A DNA stretch of 64,000 nt from Herbaspirillum rubrisubalbicans (GCF_003719195.1 NZ_CP024996.1:4836001-4900000); one strand, 5' to 3'; counted from the stretch's first letter, positions 1 through 9,632 are shown. Program-made: numbers and translations. Notes: a model not told the origin generated them from the letters alone.

Positions 1-58
1 ATGTGTTGTCATTGTGGTGCTGCACGCCTGCAATGACGCTCGCGATCAAGGGCTCACG

Positions 59-679
59 TCATCGTTTCTTCTTTCCTGCGCCGTCCAGGCTCACGGCGCC
101 GATCCCGCCAAACAACAGGTCGGCCACGACCACGGCCATGCGTTCATGGGTCAGCGCGCCATCGGGCTTCAACCACATGAACATCCAGTTGATCATGCCG
201 AACAACAACATGGCCAACGGCTTGGCCATGCGACTGCGATCCAGTTCCGGCCGTACCGCGCACATGGCCTCGGCGACCGCCTTGACGACCTTGCGCTCGC
301 CGTTGAGGATGCGCTTCTGGTCTCCCGGCTCCAGGAAACGCACATCCTCGGTCAGTACCCGATGCTCGTTCTGCGCATCGCTGTATTCCTCCACGAAGCG
401 CTGGATCAGCAGGCGCAGACGCGGCTCGGGGGGCAGATCCTGCTCGGCCACTTCATCGACCAGGGCGCACAGGCGATCGATGTGGCCCTCGCAGATGTGC
501 ATGAGCAATTGATGCTTGTCGGCAAAGTAGTGATACAGCGAGGCCTTGGACAGGCCGCAGGCCAGCGCCACTTCATTCATCGATGTGCCCACGAAACCGT
601 TGCGCGCAAACAGGGCGGCTGCCTGTTCGACGATGGTCTCGCGCTGGTTGTCATATCCCGCTGCACGCTTGCGTGGCAT
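59..679 (-). CDS. paaR: TetR/AcrR-family repressor, probable regulator of the paa cluster
   Basis: A 206-residue TetR-type repressor. The N-terminal helix-turn-helix is at about residues 32-52 (TSMNEVALACGLSKASLYHYF), and a ligand-binding C-terminal domain follows. An upstream in-frame extension to position 799 exists, but ATG 679 begins the usual basic MPRKRA lead and is preferred. The gene diverges from paaY, and a near-palindromic operator lies in the gap. TetR-family PaaR proteins repress phenylacetate operons in other betaproteobacteria and respond to phenylacetyl-CoA. The symbol rests on this context, so the family is certain and the name is inferred. Confidence 0.8.
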   Translation of the reverse strand: MPRKRAAGYDNQRETIVEQAAALFARNGFVGTSMNEVALACGLSKASLYHYFADKHQLLMHICEGHIDRLCALVDEVAEQDLPPEPRLRLLIQRFVEEYSDAQNEHRVLTEDVRFLEPGDQKRILNGERKVVKAVAEAMCAVRPELDRSRMAKPLAMLLFGMINWMFMWLKPDGALTHERMAVVVADLLFGGIGAVSLDGAGKKKR

Positions 680-834
680 AAGTGCGTCCTCTTCGATATT
701 TCTGCAAAAGTCATGATTGTGCCGTAAATCAAAACTCTGGCGAAACATCTGCGTTCTGCCTGCACCAGCCACCCTGCCCTGCCCAACATTGCGATGCATC
801 CCCGAGACGGTCAGAAAAAATCTTCAAAACATTA

Positions 835-863
835 TTGACCAACCGGTCGGTCGAAATTATTAT
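835..863 (+). promoter_or_regulatory. Sigma70-like promoter of paaY with an embedded TetR operator
   Basis: TTGACC at 835-840 and TATTAT at 858-863 are 17 bp apart, each one mismatch from consensus. The near-palindrome GACCAACCGGTCGGTC at 837-852 overlaps the -35 box and fills most of the spacer, so a bound repressor would block polymerase. It lies between the divergent TetR gene and paaY, which suggests control of paaY and probably the downstream genes. No experimental start site is known from this sequence. Confidence 0.65.
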
Positions 864-931
864 TCCTCAAAAAACAGCCACAGGCAAATGGTTTTTCCGC
901 CTCATCGGGAAAACCGAAAAAGGAGACGGCA

Positions 932-1534
932 ATGCCTTGTTATTCGATCGAAGGCGTGATCCCGGTAGTCGATGCGAGCGCCTACGTGCATCCCACAGCG
1001 GTGCTGATCGGCGACGTCATCGTCGGGCCGGACTGCTATGTCGGCCCGGCCGCCTGCCTGCGCGGCGACTTTGGCCGCATCGTGCTGCAGCGAGGTGCCA
1101 ACGTGCAGGACACCTGCGTGATCCACGGTTTTCCCGCCCACGAGACGGTAGTGGAAGAAAACGGCCACATCGGCCATGGCGCCGTGCTGCACAGTTGCAC
1201 CGTCAAGCGCGATGCGCTGGTGGGCATGAATGCGGTGGTGATGGATGAAGCGATCGTGGGTGAACAAGCCATCGTGGCGGCCTGCGCCTTCGTGCGCGCC
1301 GGGATGCAGATTGCCCCGCGCAGCCTGGTGGCGGGCGTGCCGGCCAAGGTGGTGCGCGAACTGTCGGTAGAAGAGCTGGCCTGGAAACAGGCCGGTACCC
1401 GCACCTATCACGACCTGGCCCGGCGCAGCCTGGAAAGCCTGCGCGAGGTCAGCCCCTTGCGCGAGCTCGACGCCAACCGGCCAGCGCTGGCCGCGCCCCT
1501 GGTCGAGCCGCTGATTGCGGCCAAGCGGGCTTAG
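932..1534 (+). CDS. paaY: PaaY, hexapeptide-repeat thioesterase of phenylacetate degradation
   Basis: A 200-residue left-handed beta-helix protein of the gamma-carbonic-anhydrase-like PaaY family. Hexapeptide repeats cover about residues 10-130. His65, His82 and His87 sit where the gamma-class metal ligands are, with the usual five-residue spacing between the last two. PaaY of other bacteria hydrolyses dead-end CoA thioesters of the PAA pathway and frees CoA. A purine-rich AAAGGAG precedes the ATG. It is the first gene after the operator-containing promoter, and a 124-bp gap separates it from paaA. Confidence 0.9.
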   Translation: MPCYSIEGVIPVVDASAYVHPTAVLIGDVIVGPDCYVGPAACLRGDFGRIVLQRGANVQDTCVIHGFPAHETVVEENGHIGHGAVLHSCTVKRDALVGMNAVVMDEAIVGEQAIVAACAFVRAGMQIAPRSLVAGVPAKVVRELSVEELAWKQAGTRTYHDLARRSLESLREVSPLRELDANRPALAAPLVEPLIAAKRA

Positions 1535-1658
1535 TAGCGGTGTAGTAGCGGCTTAGTAATCGACGTTACCAGTTTTCCGTTTTCAGTTTCAAGCGGCCAA
1601 GGCGGCCAGGACCCTTTACGTCCATCGTCAGGGCTGCCCCTTTTCATGGAGAAGCACC

Positions 1659-2645
1659 ATGTATGCACAACTCGTAGAAACCGGATTGACCAAGGTGCGC
1701 AGCATCGAGGACATGTCCCCCGAAGAACAGGCCTTCCAGGCGCGCATCGATGCCGGTGTGAAGATCGAGCCCAAGGACTGGATGCCGGAGGCCTATCGCA
1801 AGACCCTGGTGCGCCAGATCTCGCAGCACGCCCACTCGGAAATCGTCGGCCAGCTGCCCGAGGGCAACTGGGTCACGCGCGCCCCCACGCTGGAACGCAA
1901 GGCCATCCTGCTGGCCAAGATCCAGGATGAGGCCGGCCATGGCCTGTATCTCTACAGCGCCGCCGAAACCCTGGGCGTGTCGCGCGACGATCTGCTGGCC
2001 GAACTGCACGCCGGGCGTGCCAAGTATTCCAGCATCTTCAACTACCCCGCCATCAGCTGGGCCGACATGGGCGCCATCGGCTGGCTGGTGGATGGCTCGG
2101 CCATCATCAACCAGATCCCGCTGTGCCGCTGTTCCTTCGGCCCCTACTCGCGCGCCATGGTGCGGGTGTGCAAGGAAGAATCCTTCCACGCCCGCCAGGG
2201 CTACGACATCATGCTGGCGCTGTGCCGCGGCACGCCCGAGCAAAAGCAGATGGCGCAGGATGCCCTGAACCGCTGGTGGTGGCCGGCGCTGATGATGTTC
2301 GGGCCATCGGATGCCGATTCGGTCAACAGTGCCCAATCGATGCAATGGCGCATCAAGCTGTTCTCCAACGATGAACTGCGCCAGCGCATGGTCGACCAGA
2401 CCATCCCGCAGATCGAATACCTGGGCCTGACCGTGCCCGACCCCGACCTGAAGTGGAATGCCGAACGCGGCCGCTATGACTTCGGCGCCATCGACTGGGA
2501 CGAATTCAACAACGTGGTGCGCGGCAACGGCCCCTGCAACCGCGAACGCCTGGCCACCCGCAAGAAAGCCTACGACGACGGCGCCTGGTTCCGCGATGCG
2601 CTGGTGGCGCACGCCGACAAGCGCGCGGCGCGCAAGGCGGCCTGA
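1659..2645 (+). CDS. paaA: Phenylacetyl-CoA 1,2-epoxidase, catalytic subunit PaaA
   Basis: A 328-residue di-iron oxygenase subunit that epoxidises the ring of phenylacetyl-CoA within the PaaABCE complex. Carboxylate and histidine ligand motifs of the ferritin-like fold are visible as EAGH at residues 91-94 and ESFH at 174-177. A GGAG ribosome binding site precedes the ATG. Length matches the family. It opens the tightly packed paaABCDE block, and the cofactor electrons come from PaaE. Confidence 0.96.
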   Translation: MYAQLVETGLTKVRSIEDMSPEEQAFQARIDAGVKIEPKDWMPEAYRKTLVRQISQHAHSEIVGQLPEGNWVTRAPTLERKAILLAKIQDEAGHGLYLYSAAETLGVSRDDLLAELHAGRAKYSSIFNYPAISWADMGAIGWLVDGSAIINQIPLCRCSFGPYSRAMVRVCKEESFHARQGYDIMLALCRGTPEQKQMAQDALNRWWWPALMMFGPSDADSVNSAQSMQWRIKLFSNDELRQRMVDQTIPQIEYLGLTVPDPDLKWNAERGRYDFGAIDWDEFNNVVRGNGPCNRERLATRKKAYDDGAWFRDALVAHADKRAARKAA

Positions 2646-2740
2646 GCCGTCAGTACTCATTTTTCTGAATCGCTTCATCTCACAACCCTGCCAGTGGCCG
2701 CCCGACCAAGGACGGCGGCCCGCCAACAAGGAACCGCATC

Positions 2741-3025
2741 ATGAGCAAGGAATGGCCTCTCTGGGAAGTCTTCATCCGCAGCCAGCACGGTCTGGCCCAT
2801 AAACACGTCGGCAGCCTGCACGCCCCCGATGGCGAGATGGCCATCAACAATGCGCGCGACGTCTATACACGCCGCAACGAAGGCGTGGGCATCTGGGTGG
2901 TGCGCGCCGCCGACATCGTCTCCTCTAGCCCCGGCGACAAGGCGCCGCTGTTCGAGCCGTCCAACAGCAAGGTCTATCGTCATCCGACCTTCTTCCCCAT
3001 GCCGGCCGAATTGAAGAATCTGTAA
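2741..3025 (+). CDS. paaB: Phenylacetyl-CoA 1,2-epoxidase subunit PaaB
   Basis: A 94-residue small structural subunit of the PAA-CoA epoxidase, recognisable from the MSKEWPLWEVFIRS start and the NARDVYTRR segment. It bridges PaaAC heterodimers in the known complexes. It lies 95 bp after paaA with AAGGAA before the start, and paaC begins 10 bp further on. Confidence 0.96.
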   Translation: MSKEWPLWEVFIRSQHGLAHKHVGSLHAPDGEMAINNARDVYTRRNEGVGIWVVRAADIVSSSPGDKAPLFEPSNSKVYRHPTFFPMPAELKNL

Positions 3026-3035
3026 GGGGCCGACC

Positions 3036-3788
3036 ATGACAAGCAAAACCGATTACGTGCGACGCCTGGGCGACAACGTCCTGGTGCTCTCGCAACGTCT
3101 GTCCGAATGGTGCGGCAAGGGCCCGGCGCTGGAAGAGGACATGGCCTTGATCAACGTCTCGCTGGACCTGATCGGCCAGGCCCGTTTGTGGCTGGCCTAT
3201 GCCGGCGAGCTGGAAGGCGCCGGCCGCAGCGAAGACCAGTTGGCCTTCCTGCGCGACGCCCACCAGTTCCACAACCTGCTGCTGGTGGAACTGCCCAACG
3301 GCAGCTATGCCGATACGCTGGCGCGCCAGTTCCTCTTCGACGTGTGGCATTACTTCCTGCTCGAAGGCCTGTGCGCATCGAGCGACGCGCGCATCGCCGA
3401 GATCGCCCAGAAGTGCTTCAAGGAAGTGACCTACCACGTGCGTCGTAGTACCGACCTCATCATCCGCCTGGGTGACGGCACCGAGGAAAGCCATCGGCGG
3501 ATGCAGGAAGCCATCGATGCGCTGTGGATGTACACCGGTGAACTGTTCGCCGCCGACGCGCTCGATCACGCCATGCACGCCGCAGGCGTGGCCCCGGCGC
3601 TGGACGAATTGCGCCAGAAATGGCAGCAGCACATCACCGAGGTCATCGCTGAGGCCACCCTGCGCCTGCCGGCGGCGGGCCTGTGGATGCAAAGCGGCGG
3701 CAAGCAAGGGCGGCATACCGAGCACCTGGGCTATCTGCTGGCAGAGATGCAGTTCCTGCAGCGCAGCTATCCGGGAGCCAACTGGTGA
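3036..3788 (+). CDS. paaC: Phenylacetyl-CoA 1,2-epoxidase structural subunit PaaC
   Basis: A 250-residue ferritin-like partner of PaaA. It has the same fold but is the non-catalytic subunit in characterised enzymes. Segments such as NVLVLSQRLSEWCGKGP and the HLGYLLAEMQFLQR C-terminus are typical. AGGGG precedes the ATG. The stop codon overlaps the GTG start of paaD (GTGA), which indicates translational coupling. Confidence 0.96.
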   Translation: MTSKTDYVRRLGDNVLVLSQRLSEWCGKGPALEEDMALINVSLDLIGQARLWLAYAGELEGAGRSEDQLAFLRDAHQFHNLLLVELPNGSYADTLARQFLFDVWHYFLLEGLCASSDARIAEIAQKCFKEVTYHVRRSTDLIIRLGDGTEESHRRMQEAIDALWMYTGELFAADALDHAMHAAGVAPALDELRQKWQQHITEVIAEATLRLPAAGLWMQSGGKQGRHTEHLGYLLAEMQFLQRSYPGANW

Positions 3789-4318
3789 ACCAGATCACCA
3801 CCCGTGCCGAGGTGCTCCAGGCGCAGATCTGGGTGTGGCTGGAAGCCATCCCCGATCCCGAGATCCCGGTGATCTCGGTGGTGGACCTGGGCATCGTGCG
3901 CGCCGTCGAGGTCTCGGATGAAGATGCCGCCGCGGCACGCTGCACGGTGGTGATCACGCCGACCTATTCCGGTTGCCCGGCCATGGGCGTGATCGCCCAG
4001 GACATTGGCGTGGCGCTCAAGCAGCAAGGGCTGGTGCAGGTGACCATCCGCACCCAGCTGGCGCCGGCCTGGAACACCGACTGGATGAGCGAGAAAGGTC
4101 GCCGCAACCTCAAGCAATACGGCATCGCGCCCCCGGCCCAGCAGGTGATCGACATCAGCAGCATCCATCTCAAGCGCCACGCCGCGCCGCAGGTGCCCTG
4201 CCCGCGCTGCGGCTCAATGCACACGGTCTGCGTGAGCCAGTTCGGCTCCACCTCCTGCAAGGCGCTGTACCAGTGCAAGGACTGCCGCGAGCCGTTCGAC
4301 TACTTCAAGGCCCATTGA
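3785..4318 (+). CDS. paaD: PaaD, MIP18-type Fe-S maturation protein of the PAA-CoA epoxidase
   Basis: A 177-residue protein. An N-terminal DUF59/MIP18 domain (SVVDLGIVRAVEV, then TPTYSGCPAMGVI) is followed by a C-terminal zinc-ribbon-like part with Cys pairs in VPCPRCGS and YQCKDC. PaaD is needed for the epoxidase system, probably for Fe-S assembly in PaaE. I chose GTG 3785 because it overlaps the paaC stop. An ATG at 3683 would lie deep inside paaC and add an out-of-family N-terminus. Confidence 0.92.
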   Translation: MNQITTRAEVLQAQIWVWLEAIPDPEIPVISVVDLGIVRAVEVSDEDAAAARCTVVITPTYSGCPAMGVIAQDIGVALKQQGLVQVTIRTQLAPAWNTDWMSEKGRRNLKQYGIAPPAQQVIDISSIHLKRHAAPQVPCPRCGSMHTVCVSQFGSTSCKALYQCKDCREPFDYFKAH

Positions 4319-4368
4319 CATTGACATCGAGCCCGCGCTCGGGCCACCAGAACAGAAGGCACAACATC

Positions 4369-5439
4369 ATGAGCAAATTCTATCCATTGACCATCTCGGG
4401 CGTGAAGCAGGAAACGCGCGACACCATCGTGGTCTCCTTCGCCCTGCCAGCCGAGTTGCAGGACACCTTCGCCTACCAGCAGGGCCAGCACCTGACGCTG
4501 CGCTCGCACCTCAACGGCGAGGAACTGCGGCGCTCCTATTCGATCTGCTCGGCGCGCCAGGACCGGCAGTTGCGGGTGGCCATCAAGCGTGTACCCGGCG
4601 GTCTGTTTTCGAACTGGGCCAATGAATCCTTTGTCCCGGGACAAAGCATCGAGGCCATGCCGCCCATGGGCCAGTTCAACGTGCCGCTGGATGCGGCCAA
4701 CCGCAAGCATTATCTGGCCTTTGCCGCCGGCAGCGGCATCACGCCCATGCTGTCGATCATCAAGACCACGCTCCTGGCCGAGCCGCACAGCCAGTTCACG
4801 CTGGTCTATGCCAACCGCGCGTCTTCCTCGGTGATCTTCAAGGAAGAACTGAGCGACCTCAAGGATGCCTACCTGGAACGCTTCAACGTGGTCTATGTGA
4901 TGAGCCGCGAACAGCAGGATGTGGAATTGTTCAACGGTCGCATCGACCGCGCCAAGTGCGATGCCTTCTTCGCCTCCTGGATCAAGTTGCAAGACATCGA
5001 TACCGCCTTCCTGTGTGGCCCGCAAGAGATGGTGCAGGCGGTCGCCGATTCGCTGCAGGCGCATGGCACGAGCAAGGCGCAGATCAAGACCGAATTGTTC
5101 AGCGCCGGCACCAGCGCACGCGAGCACGCCGCGCGGCCGGTGGTGGGCAAGACGGAATGCGAAGTGACCGTGATCGTCGATGGCTATCACAACGTCTTCA
5201 CCATGGACAAGGAACAGGAATCGGTGCTCGATGCCGGCTTGAAGCACGGCATCGACCTGCGCTATTCCTGCAAGGGCGGTGTCTGCGCCACCTGCCGCTG
5301 CAAGGTGGTCGAAGGCAAGGTCGATATGGATGCCAACTATGCGCTGGAAGACTATGAGATCGCCCGCGGCTTCGTGTTGAGCTGCCAATCCTTCCCGGTC
5401 AGCGACAAGCTGCTGCTGGACTTCGACCAGGACAACTGA
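4369..5439 (+). CDS. paaE: PaaE, NADPH-dependent reductase of the PAA-CoA epoxidase
   Basis: A 356-residue flavin and iron-sulfur reductase. An N-terminal FAD-binding domain contains RSYSICS, and a middle NAD(P)-binding domain contains AAGSGITPMLS. A C-terminal plant-type 2Fe-2S domain has ligands Cys301, Cys306, Cys309 and Cys339. It passes electrons from NADPH to PaaA. ATG 4369 starts the conserved MSKFYPLTI sequence. The long open frame upstream of it is only the paaD shadow. paaG begins two bases after the stop. Confidence 0.95.
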   Translation: MSKFYPLTISGVKQETRDTIVVSFALPAELQDTFAYQQGQHLTLRSHLNGEELRRSYSICSARQDRQLRVAIKRVPGGLFSNWANESFVPGQSIEAMPPMGQFNVPLDAANRKHYLAFAAGSGITPMLSIIKTTLLAEPHSQFTLVYANRASSSVIFKEELSDLKDAYLERFNVVYVMSREQQDVELFNGRIDRAKCDAFFASWIKLQDIDTAFLCGPQEMVQAVADSLQAHGTSKAQIKTELFSAGTSAREHAARPVVGKTECEVTVIVDGYHNVFTMDKEQESVLDAGLKHGIDLRYSCKGGVCATCRCKVVEGKVDMDANYALEDYEIARGFVLSCQSFPVSDKLLLDFDQDN

Positions 5440-5441
5440 CC

Positions 5442-6233
5442 ATGAGCGCCCCCTCCATCCTCTTCGAGAACCAGGACGGCGTGGCCGTCATCACGCTCAA
5501 TCGCCCCGACAAGCTCAACAGCTTCACGGTCGCCATGCACCTGGAACTGCGCGAGGCCATCGCCAAGCTGCAGGCCGACCCCGGCGTGCGCGTGCTGCTG
5601 CTGACCGGCGCCGGACGTGGTTTTTGCGCCGGCCAGGACCTGGGCGACCGCGCCGTCAACCCGGGCGACGAGGCGGTCGACCTGGGCCACTCCATCGACC
5701 AGTATTACGGCCCGCTGGTGAAGTCGCTGCGCGCGCTGCCCTTCCCGGTGATCTGCGCGGTCAATGGCGTGGCCGCAGGCGCCGGCGCCAACCTGCCGCT
5801 GGCCTGCGACATCGTGCTGGCGGCGCGTTCGGCCAGTTTCGTGGAAGTGTTCTGCAAGCTGGGACTGATCCCCGACACCGGCGGCACCTACTTCCTGCCA
5901 CGCCTGGTAGGCACGGCACGTGCCATGGGCATGGCATTGCTGGGGGAAAAGATCAGCGCCGAACAGGCCGAGCAATGGGGGCTGATCTGGAAGTGCATCG
6001 ATGACGATCAATTGATGCCGCAGGCGCGCGCCATGGCCGCCCAGTTCGCCAAGGCGCCCACCCGCGGCCTGGCCGCCACCAAGGCCACGCTGTATGCCAG
6101 CCCGGCCAATACCCTGGCGCAGCAACTGGACCTGGAACGCGACACCATGCGCGAGCTCGGCCATAGCCGCGATTACCGCGAAGGCGTGAGCGCCTTCCTG
6201 GAAAAGCGCGCACCGCACTTCACGGGACAATGA
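5442..6233 (+). CDS. paaG: PaaG, 1,2-epoxyphenylacetyl-CoA isomerase
   Basis: A 263-residue crotonase-fold enzyme that converts the ring epoxide to oxepin-CoA. The oxyanion-hole segments GRGFCAGQDLGD and NGVAAGAGANLPLACD are present, with the IPDTGGTYFLPRLVG segment typical of PaaG. Length fits the family at about 262. It sits directly between paaE and paaH with almost no spacing. A later double-bond isomerisation is also assigned to PaaG in studied pathways. Confidence 0.93.
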   Translation: MSAPSILFENQDGVAVITLNRPDKLNSFTVAMHLELREAIAKLQADPGVRVLLLTGAGRGFCAGQDLGDRAVNPGDEAVDLGHSIDQYYGPLVKSLRALPFPVICAVNGVAAGAGANLPLACDIVLAARSASFVEVFCKLGLIPDTGGTYFLPRLVGTARAMGMALLGEKISAEQAEQWGLIWKCIDDDQLMPQARAMAAQFAKAPTRGLAATKATLYASPANTLAQQLDLERDTMRELGHSRDYREGVSAFLEKRAPHFTGQ

Positions 6234-6234
6234 C

Positions 6235-7773
6235 ATGAGCACCCACGAACATCCGCACGCCCTGCCGGCGTCGGCCACGGTAGCCGTGATCGGCAGTGGC
6301 ACCATGGGCGCCGGCATCGCCCAGGTGGCGGCAGTGGCTGGTCATCCGGTGCTGCTCTATGACAGCCGCGAAGGCGCGGCCACCAAGGCCATCGGCGACA
6401 TCCGCACCAGCCTCGACAAGCTGGCCAACAAGGAAAAGATCAGTGCAGAGGTGGCGCAGGCGGCCAGCGAACGACTGCGCGTGGCGTCCTCGCTGCAGGA
6501 GCTGCGCGGGGCGCGCCTGGTGGTGGAGGCCATCGTCGAACAACTGGCGGCCAAGCAGGAATTGTTCGGCAAGCTGGAAGCCCTGGTCGATGCGCAGTGC
6601 ATCCTGGCCAGCAATACCTCTTCGCTCTCGATCACCCATATCGGCGCCACGCTGCGCCACCCCGAGCGCCTGGTGGGGATGCACTTCTTCAATCCGGTGC
6701 CGCAGATGGCGCTGGTGGAAATCATCCGCGGCCTGGCCAGCGACGCCACCGTAGCGCAATGCGTGTATGACACCGCGCAGGCCTGGGGCAAGCTGCCGGT
6801 GTTTGCCAGCTCCACGCCAGGCTTCATCGTCAATCGCCTGGCCCGGCCTTACTATGCCGAAGGCTTGCGCGTGCTGCACGAGCGCGGCGCGCAACCGGCC
6901 ACCATCGACGCCATCATGCGCGAGTCCGGGGGCTTTCGCATGGGGCCGTTCGAGTTGATGGACCTGATCGGGCATGACGTCAACTTTGCGGTGACGCAGT
7001 CGGTGTTCCAGGCCTACTTCAACGATCCACGCTTTACGCCCTCGCTGATCCAGCAGGAACTGGTCCATGCCGGCTACCTGGGCCGCAAGAGCGGGCGCGG
7101 TTTCTATCGCTACGGTGCCGATGCCGAGCCGCCCCAGGTGGTGAGCCTGGAACCGTGCTGCCCGCCCACGGTGCCGCTGCAACTGTTCGGTACCCATCCA
7201 CTGGTGGAGGTGATCCGCGCGCGCTACAAGGGGCGCGTGGAATACCACCCGCCGCGCGCCGACAATCTGTTGATCAAGGCTGGCCCTGGCCGGCTCTACG
7301 TCACCGAAGGCCGCAGCGCCACCCAGCAATCCTATGACTACAACATGCCCGATGTGGTGCTGGTGGACCTGGCGCTGGACTATGCCAAGGCCGCCCGCCT
7401 GGCCATCACCCGCGCCGATCAATGCCGCGACCGCGCCTATGAAGCGGTGGCGGGCGTGCTGCAGAACTGCGGCTATGCGCTCTCGCCGCTGGCCGACGTG
7501 CCCGGCATGGTGGTCATGCGTACCGTCTGCATGTTGGTCAACGAGGCCGCCGACGCCGTCAACCAGGGCGTCTGCAGCGTGGCCGACGCCGACCTGGCCA
7601 TGCAGAAGGGCGTCAACTATCCACGCGGCCCGCTGGCTTGGGCCGATGTCCTCGGTACCGAGACGGTAGCCAGCGTGCTGCGCCAGCTCAGTGCCACCTA
7701 TGGCGAAGACCGTTACCGGGTCTCGCCCCTGCTGCAACGTCTGCAAGCTTCCATGAGGAGATTCTATGAGTGA
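6235..7773 (+). CDS. paaH: PaaH, 3-hydroxyadipyl-CoA dehydrogenase
   Basis: A 512-residue 3-hydroxyacyl-CoA dehydrogenase that makes 3-oxoadipyl-CoA with NAD. The Rossmann motif GSGTMGAGIAQVAA is near residue 19. The catalytic His region (GMHFFNPVPQMALVE) and two C-terminal HCDH domains follow, the second after about residue 400. This two-C-domain layout is usual for PaaH. Its end overlaps the paaI start by 8 bp. Confidence 0.93.
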   Translation: MSTHEHPHALPASATVAVIGSGTMGAGIAQVAAVAGHPVLLYDSREGAATKAIGDIRTSLDKLANKEKISAEVAQAASERLRVASSLQELRGARLVVEAIVEQLAAKQELFGKLEALVDAQCILASNTSSLSITHIGATLRHPERLVGMHFFNPVPQMALVEIIRGLASDATVAQCVYDTAQAWGKLPVFASSTPGFIVNRLARPYYAEGLRVLHERGAQPATIDAIMRESGGFRMGPFELMDLIGHDVNFAVTQSVFQAYFNDPRFTPSLIQQELVHAGYLGRKSGRGFYRYGADAEPPQVVSLEPCCPPTVPLQLFGTHPLVEVIRARYKGRVEYHPPRADNLLIKAGPGRLYVTEGRSATQQSYDYNMPDVVLVDLALDYAKAARLAITRADQCRDRAYEAVAGVLQNCGYALSPLADVPGMVVMRTVCMLVNEAADAVNQGVCSVADADLAMQKGVNYPRGPLAWADVLGTETVASVLRQLSATYGEDRYRVSPLLQRLQASMRRFYE

Positions 7774-8242
7774 GACCGCCCTGTCATTGCCAAGCAGCGA
7801 GATGGACCCGCAAGCCCTGGCCGAGGCCACCGTGCAAGCCATGTATCCGCGCGACAACGCGTCCCAGGGACTGGGCATGAAGATCCTCGAGGTCGGCCCG
7901 GGTCATGCGCGCATGAGCATGTTGGTGCGCAGCGACATGCTCAATGGCCACCAGACCTGCCATGGCGGTTTCATCTTCGCCCTGGCCGACAGTACCTTTG
8001 CATTTGCCTGCAACAGCCGTAATCTCAACACCGTGGCATCGGGTTGCAGCATCGAGTACGTGGCCCCGGCCCTGCGCAACGACGTCCTCACTGCCCAGGC
8101 CCAGGAGCGCACGCTGGCCGGACGCACCGGCGTCTATGACATCACCGTGAACAACCAGGACGGCAAGACCATCGCGCTGTTCCGGGGCAAGTCCTATCGC
8201 ATCCGGGGCGAGGTGATCACCGGCCTGCCGGCCACCGCTTGA
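7766..8242 (+). CDS. paaI: PaaI, hydroxyphenylacetyl-CoA thioesterase
   Basis: A 158-residue hot-dog-fold thioesterase. The family signature CHGGFIFALADSTFAFACN includes the HGG motif and the catalytic Asp. PaaI of other bacteria removes CoA from hydroxylated PAA-CoA by-products, so the CoA pool is not trapped. ATGAGGAGATTCT before the ATG, inside the end of paaH, supplies the ribosome binding site. Confidence 0.94.
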   Translation: MSETALSLPSSEMDPQALAEATVQAMYPRDNASQGLGMKILEVGPGHARMSMLVRSDMLNGHQTCHGGFIFALADSTFAFACNSRNLNTVASGCSIEYVAPALRNDVLTAQAQERTLAGRTGVYDITVNNQDGKTIALFRGKSYRIRGEVITGLPATA

Positions 8243-8291
8243 CGGCAACAAGACAACAACAAGACCGATTTCAACAGAGACTGGAGACACC

Positions 8292-9632
8292 ATGACCACC
8301 CGCACTCCCCAACCCGGCGACCTGGAAGCCATCGAAACCGCCAGCCGCGATGAATTGCAGGCGCTGCAACTGCAACGCCTGAAATGGTCCTTGCAGCACG
8401 CCTACGACAACGTGCCGCACTACCGCAATGCCTTCGACCAGGCCGGGGTGCACCCGGACGATCTGAAGAGTTTGTCTGACCTCGCCAAATTCCCCTTCAC
8501 CACCAAGCAGGACTTGCGCGACCACTATCCCTTTGGTCTGTTTGCCGTGCCGCGCGAACAGGTGGTGCGGGTGCACGCTTCCAGCGGCACCACCGGCAAG
8601 CCCACCGTGGTGGGCTATACACAAAATGACATCGACACCTGGGCCACGGTAGTGGCGCGCTCCATTCGCGCCGCCGGTGGCCGACGCGGCGACATCGTGC
8701 AGATTTCCTATGGTTATGGCCTGTTCACCGGTGGCCTGGGTGCGCACTATGGCGCCGAGAAACTGGGCTGCACCGTCATCCCCATGTCGGGCGGCCAGAC
8801 CGAAAAGCAGGTGCAACTGATCCGAGATTTCAAGCCCAGCATCATCATGGTCACGCCCTCCTACATGCTCAACGTGATTGAGGAATTCCAGCGCCAGGGA
8901 TTGGATGCGGCGGCCAGTTCGCTGAAGGTCGGCATCTTCGGCGCCGAACCCTGGACCGATGCCATGCGTCTGGAGATCCAGCAGCGCGCCGGCATCGATG
9001 CGGTGGATATCTATGGCCTGTCGGAGGTGATGGGGCCGGGCGTGGCCAGCGAATGCATCGAGAGCAAGGATGGCCCGGTGATCTGGGAAGACCATTTCTA
9101 TCCCGAGATCATCGATCCCGATACCGGCGAAGTGCTGCCCGATGGTTCGGAGGGCGAGCTGGTCTTCACTTCGCTCTCCAAGGAAGCCTTGCCGATGATC
9201 CGCTACCGCACCCGCGACCTGACGCGTCTTTTGCCGCCGACCTCGCGCTCCATGCGCCGCATCGGCAAGATCACCGGACGTTCGGACGACATGCTCATCA
9301 TCCGCGGTGTGAACGTGTTCCCGACCCAGATTGAGGAACTGATCCTGAAGCTGCCGCAACTGGCGCCGCAATATCAATTGCAGATCGAACGTCACGGTCA
9401 CATGGATAGCATGTGCGTCTTCGCCGAGCTGCGCGAGGATGCGTCCAACGAACATGTGGAGGCGCTGGAGAAGGAACTGCAGCACAGCATCAAGACCTAC
9501 GTCGGCATTTCCACCAAGGTGACGGTGGTGCCGGCCGGGATGATCGAACGCAGCTCGGTGGGCAAGGCCAAGCGCGTGATCGACCATCGCAAGAAGGCTG
9601 AAGCCGCCGCCCCATCGGCGCTGCCGGCCTGA
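8292..9632 (+). CDS. paaK: Phenylacetate-CoA ligase PaaK
   Basis: A 446-residue adenylate-forming enzyme that activates phenylacetate with ATP and CoA, the entry step of the pathway. The P-loop-like motif HASSGTTGKPTVVGYT is near residue 95. A YGLSEVMGPG motif and the C-terminal lid (TGRSDDMLIIRGVNVFP) follow. A GGAGAC ribosome binding site precedes the ATG. The ligase gene lies late in the operon, between paaI and paaJ. Confidence 0.95.
   Translation: MTTRTPQPGDLEAIETASRDELQALQLQRLKWSLQHAYDNVPHYRNAFDQAGVHPDDLKSLSDLAKFPFTTKQDLRDHYPFGLFAVPREQVVRVHASSGTTGKPTVVGYTQNDIDTWATVVARSIRAAGGRRGDIVQISYGYGLFTGGLGAHYGAEKLGCTVIPMSGGQTEKQVQLIRDFKPSIIMVTPSYMLNVIEEFQRQGLDAAASSLKVGIFGAEPWTDAMRLEIQQRAGIDAVDIYGLSEVMGPGVASECIESKDGPVIWEDHFYPEIIDPDTGEVLPDGSEGELVFTSLSKEALPMIRYRTRDLTRLLPPTSRSMRRIGKITGRSDDMLIIRGVNVFPTQIEELILKLPQLAPQYQLQIERHGHMDSMCVFAELREDASNEHVEALEKELQHSIKTYVGISTKVTVVPAGMIERSSVGKAKRVIDHRKKAEAAAPSALPA

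Noticed and set aside
59..799. Long form of the TetR regulator
   Set aside because: The extra 40 residues cover the divergent promoter region and are unlike TetR N-termini.
5352..6317. Long antisense frames across the paa genes, rich in His, Gln and Gly
   Set aside because: Typical mirror frames of GC-rich codon-biased genes, without start sites or domains.
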